Shown here: piece by piece, positions 45,228 through 53,212 of the stretch
Layout of the letters: each line of letters opens with the position of its first letter
How positions within the stretch are numbered: the stretch's first letter is position 1
NCBI GenBank assembly: GCA_036873755.1
Contig: JAVTVY010019002.1
Coordinates: forward strand, 16,718-80,717
DNA from: Hanleya hanleyi
Lineage: Eukaryota; Mollusca; Polyplacophora; Lepidopleurida; Hanleyidae
DNA length: 64,000 nucleotides
Direction of reading: 5' to 3'
The notes under the pieces: model-generated
What the model was told of the DNA's origin: nothing
The model's database searches: none
Seen by the model: only the letters and a program-made list of their open reading frames with translations
Made by a program: the position numbers and the translations under genes

Positions 45228-46063
45228 ACCACACGAAAAAAATGGTCCTCGTCGAACCACGGTTCCTTCAAAACCTCCAATCGCCCTATCCTGTTCCACC
45301 TACGGTGAAGACCATAAACACACTCGATGAAGAGATGCAACAGATCTTACAGAGACCGGGGTTAAGCGACAGTGAGAAAGTACAACGGTACAATAAGACG
45401 CTTCAACGGTACATGACGTTCATGGACCAATATAAACCCCTCTCTACCCCACTACCACTACCACCACCACCAAAACGCGACACACCGCCGACCTAAGCAC
45501 CGCTCCAACAGCCGCCATTACCAGGGGTACCACCCACAGCCCCACAGTGGGTCGAAGACGAAGTGCTGTAGAGTGTACCTGCATCGTCCAAGAAACAAGC
45601 TGGCCTGGTATTACAACGGATGAAATAGAATCCTAACATGACTTGGAATGATAAAGGCGAACTCCTGGTACAGAATCAGGTGGTCCCCGAGACCCACATG
45701 ACGGATTTAGTGAATGACCTGATGCGTCAACGCAGGTCGCACACGGATCCTCGAGGATGGGAGGTCTTCGCTCAAGGCTTGAAAGACATGCATGTACCAC
45801 AGGAATTGGTGGGGAATCCCCAGCGCTGGGCCTTTATGCAGCGGACCCAGCAATCGCCGAGTGGCCCACTACCTTCTTGGGAAGCCGAGTGGGAACCGGA
45901 GTCACCCCCCGAAACACCACCACAATGGGCACCTTCTTTTCAGGCCTTTAAAAAACCACCCTTGATCAGGACACCCCACATCTCCAGAGCCGTGACACGT
46001 AGCAAGTCACCGCGACGAACACGACGCCGGACACAACCGCCCAAGGCCTGGAACACCTATTAA
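45224..46063 (+). pseudogene. Pro-rich/Arg-rich structural-cassette protein, broken
   Basis: The first part, 45,224-45,496, starts MNHTKKMVLVEP and includes an acidic helix (LDEEMQQILQRPGLSDSEKV) and a poly-Pro end. The second part, 45,638-46,063, has 'TWNDKGELLVQNQVV', 'HMTDLVNDLMRQRRS', 'NPQRWAFMQ', and a basic end 'RSKSPRRTRRRTQPPK'. I take both as one ancestral gene because related elements have these blocks in one protein. They are separated by a stop at 45,494, a frame change and an in-frame TAG at 45,626-45,628. The basic tail could bind DNA or act as a nuclear signal. Function unknown. Confidence 0.6.
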
Positions 46064-46087
46064 AACCAACAGTACAGCTCAGTCGCC

Positions 46088-47821
46088 ATGTTTTACCTCA
46101 CCCTACCCAGTAACAGTTCGCCGGATGTGTTTCCTGGCCAAGTACGTCACCCAGTTACCACAACCGTTGCATTTATCTGGACGATGGGAATGTGGCCTCG
46201 TGGATATCCAATACCCTTACTCGTGGTACAACGTGCGAGCCAATGAAGTGTGGTACGAGGTGACCTACGAAGGCAAAAACACCCGACTCACCCTCCCCGA
46301 AGGCCAATACGATACCCCCAAGGAGTTCATGCAGGGGCTGGCAAGACTGTTGCATTATAAGGCTCTACGGGAGGTCGCGAATGTTTCAAAACCCATCAAA
46401 TCCTTTCCCTCCAAGAATCACGTGGACTTCGATTACAACGCACACAACGACAAGGCACAGATCCTCCTCACCGCCAACGTGAGTGTTGTACTGAGTCCTA
46501 TCCTAAAGCAAATGCTGGGTCTCGCTCACACGACCTACAGGGGTCCATCCGAGGACCATGGCCAGATCCCGATGGATATGAAGTCGGGTATGTACGGACT
46601 CTACGTCTACTCGGACGTAGTCGACAACCACATCGTGGGCGATATCAACACACCTATGTTACGGGTGGTCCCCATTGTTACGTCTAAACGACAATAGAAA
46701 AACGCAACAGAAATATTTGTGAAGTCGAATATAAAACAAACAAATATTTATTTACAATACTAAAATCATATACATATTAAGTTGGGTCAATATAGCAAAC
46801 AAACGTCAAATAAAATCTTACTGCTCAATGTTATACCGGTGTAACTCTCCAAGTTCGTACCAACGCACAAATCTCTATACAGTTCGTGACGTGTAGAAAT
46901 CGCGTTCATGTATTTCCACAGTCAATATCGCTCAGCTGTTGTCCAGTTTTCGTCAGTTCAATCACGTAGATAAAACAGCGGTCGAACAGGAATATATAAT
47001 CCAGTAGTCAGTTATCTCAGGCAAATGTTAGCCAATAAGAATAATGATGATGATGCACCCACGTAAGTCTGTTTGAAACCTCCAGTCAGTAATTACGGGC
47101 AAAGTAAATCAATCAAAGCCAGTTCTTAAATTCTCTCTCGAGTGAGCGAACGAGACGGTATTTATATCCTACGGGGAATTCGCAATTATTCTATATGACG
47201 TGGGCCGTCCGCTCCACAAACCACGAAAGTTCTCGAATATGCATTACATCACCATTTGGCCTAGATACAATTATGATTATGCTCGAGAAAGTTCGAAGCA
47301 AATAACCCACGTAAACAAATTAATGTCAGTTTGACATTCCAGAAGCGTGCATCGTAAACAACGCTATCAGTCTATATGTATAGAGAGCGCTACAACATAA
47401 CTAACAGTATCATACGGGGTCTGTTGATGAATGAGTAGATGGCGCTGTTTAATACAGATCTTTCGTACAGCGGCCATTTGCAATTATGACAGATGGATGA
47501 CTTACATACTACGTAGCTCTATTATTCTATTATTATAATCACATAATAGAAGGTCAACAAGTCCACCTCAGTTCTACTGTTCTAGAACGATCTTCAGTGT
47601 CTAACTCTATACTGCAATACTATGACACCATTAAAAAGACGTATGGAGATCAAGTCATCCACAGTTTCACCCACATGCTCTACCTACCCGTACGACAAAC
47701 CGTCATCAACACTATCACGGTGGATATAAGAGATGACACGGGACGACTGGTGGCATTCGAACGAGGAAAAGTGGTGCTGACACTTCATTTTCGACAAGCA
47801 CGTGCTCCCCACTTTGTATAA
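46088..47821 (+). pseudogene. Penton-like (minor capsid) protein, frameshifted and split by a solo LTR
   Basis: Starts MFYLTLPSNSSPD at 46,088; a frame change near 46,130 leads into 'YVTQLPQPLHLSGRWECGLV', 'IQYPYSWYNV', 'LPEGQYDTPKEF', 'LSPILKQMLGL' and 'SGMYGLYVYSDVVDNHIVG'. At 46,676 a 952-bp LTR intervenes, after which 'SFTHMLYLPV', 'TITVDIRDDTGR' and 'GKVVLTLHFR' continue to the TAA at 47,819-47,821. The phases before and after the LTR agree. I recognise this family as the smaller capsid protein beside the major capsid gene in Polinton/adintovirus-like elements. The penton role is inferred from family context; the jelly-roll fold is not proven here. The stop overlaps the next start (TAATG). 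Confidence 0.6.
46676..47627. mobile_element. Solo LTR in the penton-like gene
   Basis: A 952-bp insertion starting TGTTACGTCTAAACG and ending ATACTATGACA, with the 4-bp duplication CCAT (46,672-46,675 and 47,628-47,631). It has TG...CA ends, no coding capacity, and is not related in sequence to the Gmr1-like LTRs. An internal retrotransposon was probably lost by LTR recombination. Confidence 0.8.
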
Positions 47822-48224
47822 TGAAGGTCCCTTACGAGTGCGATGCACGCAGCTATATGGACTATTATGCCCAATATGCCGGGGGTGCCTTCCCGTCTTT
47901 AGTGGTACACGCATGCAACGAGGACATGGGCTGGGGAACATACTGGGAAGCATCGTGAAAACGTTCCTGCCCTTGGTGACGCGTTGGGTGAAAGCAATCG
48001 GCAAACAAGCGGTACGCAGTGGACTGCAAGTGGCCGGTGATGTCTTGGGGGGTACGGCACCCAAAGAAGCCTTGAAACGGCGGCCCAACGAAGCGGGAGG
48101 CGTCTTGGTGGCCAAAGCACAACGCACCGTAGGGAATAAAAGACCTGCACCACCGAGACCACGCACCAGTCGACGACCGACCCAGCGACGACGCACATCG
48201 AAGACCCAGGATATCTTTTCTTAA
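47821..48224 (+). pseudogene. pX/Mu-like basic virion protein, frameshifted
   Basis: Starts at ATG 47,821 (MKVPYECDARSYMDYYAQYA, then GGAFP). A frame change near 47,895 leads to 'VFSGTRMQRGHGLGNILGSI', an amphipathic stretch, 'LQVAGDVLGGTAPKEALKRR' and a basic end 'RPRTSRRPTQRRRTSK', stopping after 'DIFS'. The GHGLG plus basic-tail pattern is one I associate with adenovirus pX/Mu-like or pVI-like core proteins of adinto-type elements. Genome packaging or membrane disruption is the usual guess for that family. The stop (48,222-48,224) lies 2 bp before the capsid ATG. Confidence 0.55.
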
Positions 48225-48226
48225 AC

Positions 48227-49512
48227 ATGTCCTTGATCCACGCAGATTCCTGCCCCTCCACCAACAGTGAATTTGATTTGTGGACCGTGCCGCCCACACA
48301 GACCAGTGCCGAACAAGGATTATGGGTGGAGCATCTCCCGCTCTCCAGCATCAACGAAACAGGGCCCATCGAGTTCACCATCAGTAATGCGGATACGGCC
48401 TGTGGATTTAGCCCATACATACTTGTATGTGAAAGCCAAGGTCGTCAATGGGGATGGCTCCAGAATCATCCAAGCTGCAACGGTGGGCCCGACGAATCTC
48501 TGGCTGCACTCGATGTTTCAACAGGTGGATATTTTTCTCAGCGACAAACTCATCAGTGACTCGATCAACACGTACCCCTATCGAGCCTACATCGAGACGC
48601 TGTTGTCGTATGGACGAGAGGCTAAACAATCTCAGCTACCAGGACACAGCCGAGCACATGAGCACGGTGGACAATGAAGGATATAACAAACGGAAGGCTT
48701 TCACTGCGAACGGCGCCTCGGTGGATCTCATGGGTCGATTGCACGCAGACATTTTCATGCAAGACCGGTACCTCTTGAACAAGATCCCCATCAAAATCCG
48801 ACTGATACGGGCGCCTCCGACCTTCGCCTTGATGGCCACTGACGTACACGGACATGCAGCCGACTATGCGATTGTCATCCAAGACGCAGTCCTGTATGTC
48901 CGAAAAGTGAAACCGAATCCAGCCGTTCAATTGGGACACCTCAAAGCCTTGGAAACAAAACCAGCCCAGTACCCTATCCGACGTGTACAAACCAAAGTGT
49001 TCTCTGTGCCTGCTGGAAATATGAGCGCCAACAAAGAAAACCTGTTCCTGGGGGAACTACCCAAGCGATTGATCCTGGCCTGTGTGGAAAATACCAGTTT
49101 CAGCGGAGCCTACCCAGAGAATCCGTTTGACTTTAAACATTTCGGCATCAATTTTGTGGCCCTGCATGTGGATGGACAACAGGTCCCAGCCACGGCCTTA
49201 ACACCGAACTTTGGGCGCAGGAATTTCATTCGAGCCTATCAGAGCCTGTTTACAGCCACCGGTCAAATCGACCAGGACGAAGGGAATATGATCAGTCGGG
49301 AGGACTACGCGAACGGATACACGTTGTTCTGTTTCGATCTGACCCCCACCTTAGAGAACGACCATCAGCTGGCCATGGCCAAGCAGGGCAATTTACGGTT
49401 GGAAATCCACTTTGCGCGAGCCCTCGGGACCACCGTCAATGTGATCTGCTACGCCGACAACATCATTCAAGTGGACAAGACGCGCAACGTCATGTGTGAC
49501 TTTGCCACCTAA
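48227..49512 (+). pseudogene. Major-capsid-like protein (F54H12.2-like family), two frameshifts
   Basis: About 430 codons spread over three frames: 48,227 to about 48,400 ('WTVPPTQTS', 'INETGPIEFTISNAD'); about 48,405 to 48,640 ('DLAHTYLYVKAKVVNGDGS', 'VGPTNLWLHSMFQQVDIFLS', 'INTYPYRAYIETLLSYG'); about 48,640 to 49,512 ('LMGRLHADIFMQDRYLLN', 'YPIRRVQTKVFSVPAGNMS', 'NLFLGELPKRL', 'GYTLFCFDLTP', 'LRLEIHFA'). I recognise this as the family usually named 'uncharacterized protein F54H12.2-like' in invertebrate genomes. I take it as the hexon/major capsid analogue of Polinton-like elements, by context and beta-rich pattern. Frameshifts near 48,400 and 48,640 make it non-functional. The last 290 codons are clean. 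Confidence 0.7.
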
Positions 49513-49513
49513 C

Positions 49514-49987
49514 ATGGATACAGACCAGATAACCACCGTGCTGGAGAATGACCCAGGGACACGTATGGTCTTTCAAGGGGTGTTCGTCCGAGATGTGTTC
49601 CCATTAGACCGTATGTATCCTGCCGCTTACGTTCTCAACACGGACCCGATGAATCGGCCCGGTGAACATTGGGTGGCCGTGTACTTGACAGAAGCGCAGG
49701 GCGAATACTTTGACCCGTACGGCCTGCCACCCCTCCATCCCGATTTAACAGACTTCATGGATCAAGGCACAGAGATGTGGTGTTGGAACAGTGAAACGTT
49801 GCAAAGCCTGACCAGTAGCGTGTGCGGACAATATTGCTTGTTTTACCTGTACCATCGATGCCGGGGCAGAACCTTATCTACCATCGTACAGATGTTTGAC
49901 GAGTACCCCAAGGCCGAGGACCGCGATGTACTCGTATATGACTGGGCCGCCCATCATTACAGTGTACAAGCCCCGTTATGGGCTTAA
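49514..49987 (+). CDS. Adenain-like cysteine protease
   Basis: 157 codons from ATG 49,514, one base after the capsid stop (TAACATG). The catalytic set fits adenovirus protease: His in GEHWVAVYL (about residue 55), Asp in 'EYFDPYGLPPLH' (about residue 71), Gln/Cys region 'SSVCGQYCLFYLYHRCRG' with the nucleophile Cys near residue 107. In adenoviruses and adinto/Polinton elements this enzyme matures virion precursors. Length is slightly short of adenain (about 200 residues). The frame is intact and all catalytic residues are present, unlike most neighbours. It is the last gene of the cassette. Confidence 0.85.
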   Translation: MDTDQITTVLENDPGTRMVFQGVFVRDVFPLDRMYPAAYVLNTDPMNRPGEHWVAVYLTEAQGEYFDPYGLPPLHPDLTDFMDQGTEMWCWNSETLQSLTSSVCGQYCLFYLYHRCRGRTLSTIVQMFDEYPKAEDRDVLVYDWAAHHYSVQAPLWA

Positions 49988-50092
49988 GTGCTTTCAATGT
50001 AAAAGCCCCCTGTTCTGGGCTTAAGTTTACAAGCCCCCTGTTCTGGGCTTCAGTTCTTTCAATGTACAAGCCCCCTGTTCTGGGCTTCAGTT
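49968..50092. repeat. Three tandem units after the protease gene
   Basis: Three copies of 'acaagccccctgttctggg' followed by CTTAAGT or CTTCAGT, the first overlapping the end of the protease frame. Two copies also share 'ctttcaatgta'. Confidence 0.85.
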
Positions 50093-50134
50093 GTCACGTG
50101 GTTGTTCTCACGTTGTTGTTGTTAGTTATTGTTG

Positions 50135-50140
50135 AATAAA
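50135..50140 (+). terminator. Polyadenylation signal of the virion cassette
   Basis: AATAAA about 150 bp after the protease stop, followed by an A10 run at about 50,161. Confidence 0.55.
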
Positions 50141-50594
50141 AAACAAAATGAGATCTCACCAAAAAAAAAACCCCTGTCTTGTGTGTTTTCTATATGAGCA
50201 TAATGCATGACACTGGCTTTGAACACCGTATTAGCCAATCAGTGGCCTAGAATGGGGACAAAGGTAACCCATCAATGTCCAGAAAATATTACCCGGGTGT
50301 ACAAGAACCCGGATGTAGGCGCGGGCGTAGGCGAAAGCATCCTAGTACCCGGATGTAGGCGCGGATGTGAGCGAAATTCTAGTACCCGTCCATTGGTTCT
50401 TTTATCGATCGCTCATTGGCTCTTTTTCTCGACCGCTGATTGGTGCAAATGGAACTGCCCATCCTTCCCAGGTTAATTTACAATCCCCTTTTTGGGTTCA
50501 AGCTCTGTATATCGATGCCGCAACATTGTTGCCGAACATTGCCGAAAGGGAGACCTTTGACCTTTTGACCTGGATGTGACCTTTTGACCCGACA
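50141..50594. other. Cassette-to-TIR spacer, no gene
   Basis: Contains two copies of 'acccggatgtaggcgcgg' (about 50,309 and 50,347), two ATTGGTT/CATTGGCTC-type CCAAT-like sites with 'ttttatcgatcgctc', and 'gacctttgaccttttgacct' near 50,550. No coding frame with a domain. Confidence 0.55.
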
Positions 50595-52818
50595 TTCACC
50601 CGCGCACTTCCGGATAACCTGGGAGCGCGCTGCGGCCGGGCCGGGGAAAACCCGGATGTTGAAAATCCGGACCCTACGTCTACGGGAAAATTGGAACTCT
50701 TCTGTATTCGGAGGTAGTTTTAGTCAAACCGGAAGTGACGTCTGTGCGAACAACCCACACCACCAAACCAAAACCATGGATCCATACCGGTGGGTCAAAC
50801 ACACTCCCACGCATCCCCAAAATGTCTGCTTTCTATACTACGACCAGACTGCGCATGCGCAGACTATTGAACACGGACGAACCATGAGTCCAGTCGGATG
50901 CTGCTTCACGAGAGCTTCAAAATAAGACCTCATACGACTCCATCGGACCCATAGTGACCCATGTCGGCGCCAAAATGTCTTTTTCCATAACCTTGGTCTA
51001 CAGCGCATGCGTAGAATGATGTCAGTTTTACGTCACATCCACCCAGTCGGATGCTCCTTCACATATGCTTCACATTGATATCTCACTCGACTCCATCGGA
51101 CCATTAGGGGCCTACCTAGACCCCAAAACGTCTATGTCCATGCCCATAATTCCCTGTCTGCGCATGCGCAGAATGTTGAACACGAACGACACACTAGTCC
51201 AGGCGCATGCTCCCTCACGAGAGCTTCAAAATAAGACCGTATACGACACCATCGGCCCATTAGGGGCTCCCCTAGATCCCAACACGTCTATTTCCATACC
51301 CTTTTCCCACAATTCCCTGTCTGCGCATGCGCAGAACGTAGAAAACGAACGACACACTAGTCCAGGCGGACACACTAGTCCAGGCGTTTCGGGCTCAAAA
51401 TGTCTATTTCCAAACCCTTTCCCACAATTCCCTGCCTGCGCATGCCTAGAATGACGATATTCCTACCCCACATCGACCCAGTCGGATGCTCCCTCACGTA
51501 TGCTTCACAACGATATCTCACTCGACCCAATCAGACCACTAGTGGCCGATCTCGATCCCAAAACGTTCCTTCCAATGCCCTTTTCCCACAATTCCCTATC
51601 CGCGCATGCGCAGAATGTTGAAAACGGACGACACACTGGTCCAGGCGGATGCTCCTTCACGAATGCTTCACATTGATACCTCATACGACTCAATCGGACC
51701 AATAGTGGCCCACCTAGTCCCCAAAACGTTCATTCCAATACACTTTGTCTACCGCGCTTGCGCAGAATGACATCATTTTAAAACATACCCATCTCGTCGG
51801 ATGCTCCTTCACGAATGCTTCACATTGATACCTCACTCGACACAATCAGACCATTAGTGGTCCACCTATACCCCAAAACGTTCCTTCCAATGCCCTTTTC
51901 CCAAAATTCCCTGTCTGCGCATGCGCAGAACGTTGAAAACGGACGACACTCTAGCCCAGGTGGATGCTCATTCACGAATGCTACACATTGATACGTCACT
52001 CCATCCAATCGGACCACTAGGGGCCCACCTAGACCCCAAAACGTCTATTTCAATAACCTTTGTCTACATCGCATGCGCAGAATGATGTTAGTTCCACGTC
52101 GCACCCCTCCCGTCGGATGCTCCTTCACGTATGCTTCACATTGATACCTCACTCGACCCAATCGGATCAATAGTGGCTCACCTAGACCCCAAAATGTCCA
52201 CCCAGCGCTATTTACCCACTACGCATGCGCAAAGTGACTTTTTCAAAAAATTTCAACCAATCGCTTCGGGACCCCGTCCGTCGTATTCTACGTGGTGAGA
52301 CGTGATAAACAAGACCAAACAACCCATACCGCAAGTTTGCTGCCTATGACTCGTGGTCAAATGGATGACGTATCTGCCTCTAGATAAAGCGACCCGGGTT
52401 CAATTCCCACTAGGACCCTTTACCTCTGCCGCTGCATGGAGAAACTGAGGGTTCCCAACTTGCCATTTAACATGGGCAAATGGACGGCGATATTGTCGGG
52501 GACCCTGTACAGTCCATTGATGCTTCGGAAGGACAGATAAAGGCTATCATGGAGATGGCCGAACATTGCCGGAGATGACCGGACATTGCCGGAGATGACC
52601 GGAGATGACCGAACATTATATTCCCGAAGATTGCCGGACATTCTCCCCGCGTATTTGAAATGTCGGAACTACTTGCGGAGGCGTGTTCCCGGAACCGGAA
52701 GCGACCGCAGCACCTCCGGAACCGGAAGCGACCGCATCACCGCGGAAGGATACAAAGGTCACGTGACCGGAAGTGCCCGAACTACCTTTGACCTCTGTGA
52801 CCTCCCCACATTTGCATA
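50595..52818. repeat. Right terminal inverted repeat with NRF-1-like palindrome array
   Basis: The inner 110 bp match 43,104-43,216; 50,703-51,400 match 33,947-34,713; the outer part matches 15,585-17,480, all inverted. Ten or so units of about 150 bp each carry a TGCGCATGCGCA-type site (near 50,850, 51,003, 51,160, 51,320, 51,602, 51,915, 52,070, 52,213) and 'gatacctcactcgac' or similar. Outermost: GTCACGTGACC, CCGCGGTGATGCGG-related sequence, GGGGAGGTCACAGAGGTCAA, TTTGCATA. Confidence 0.9.
52349..52420 (+). pseudogene. tRNA-like sequence in the right TIR
   Basis: A-box TGGTCAAATGG (52,354-52,364) and B-box GGTTCAATTCC (52,397-52,407), preceded by GACCCG as in many tRNA T-arms. It is the inverted partner of 15,992-16,058 and keeps bases lost there. 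The anticodon arm has a 6-base loop and the acceptor stem is not complementary, so it is not a working tRNA. Confidence 0.6.
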
Positions 52819-52829
52819 GTGATGAGGAC

Positions 52830-53212
52830 TTTTCCCAGCATCTATCGATCTCTTGTAACTGAGCAATTTCGTGTTTTACGTGTCTTCCCAGATCTCTCAC
52901 AAAAACTAAGGAAGGTTTGTCAAATATCTCAAGATTGACTAAGACATAGAGAAGCGGCTAGAATCGATGCGGGTAGAACTTGAACAGAAAAAGTCTAATC
53001 TACAGAAGTCCAAAAAGAAATACACAAAAATACATTGTGCTGCAAAGTGAACACGGCTACTCCATCGAAAGCGAATATGCAGCGCTACAACAAGAGATGA
53101 GTCATATTGAAGGCACAGCATGTGGCACAACTGCATCAACAAAAGAAATGAGACTCAAACTGTTTCGATTGAAAGAGACGAAAAATATCATCGCCGAAAT
53201 CGAACATTGAAT
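52830..53212 (+). pseudogene. Coiled-coil gene remnant beside the viral element
   Basis: Two frames give heptad-like, Lys/Glu-rich peptides: about 52,945-53,030 ('EKRLESMRVELEQKKSNLQ', 'SKKKYTK') and 53,030-53,212 ('SEHGYSIESEYAALQQEMSH', then 'TKEMRLKLFRLKETKNIIAE'), with a frame change near 53,030 and a TGA at the LINE boundary. The upstream part (52,822-52,940) also reads partly open. It may be the truncated start of the death-domain gene at 55,767 now separated by a LINE, but nothing proves this. Family unknown. Confidence 0.4.

Larger units (their letters stand above)
15585..52818. mobile_element. Composite Polinton/adintovirus-like element with long TIRs
   Basis: The left end (TATGCAAA, then GGGGAGGTCACAGAGGTCAA) and the right end (its reverse complement ending TTTGCATA) are inverted copies. 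They share, in the same order, the CACTTCCGGTCACGTGACC region, TCCGCGGTGATGCGGTC, a CCGG-rich GTCCGG stretch, a tRNA-like sequence and an array of units with GCGCATGCGC. Between them lie five copies of a zinc-finger gene and a virion gene cassette with an adenain-type protease. Internal TIR-like sequence at 28,378-28,703, 33,947-34,713 and 43,104-43,216 suggests at least two element copies fused or rearranged (one palindromic, 15.6-27.6 kb; one carrying the cassette, 28.4-52.8 kb). Later transposons account for about 16 kb of the span. I see no polymerase or integrase domain. Confidence 0.75.

Noticed and set aside
52349..52420. Functional tRNA gene
   Set aside because: The A and B boxes are good, but the anticodon loop is 6 bases and the acceptor stem does not pair.
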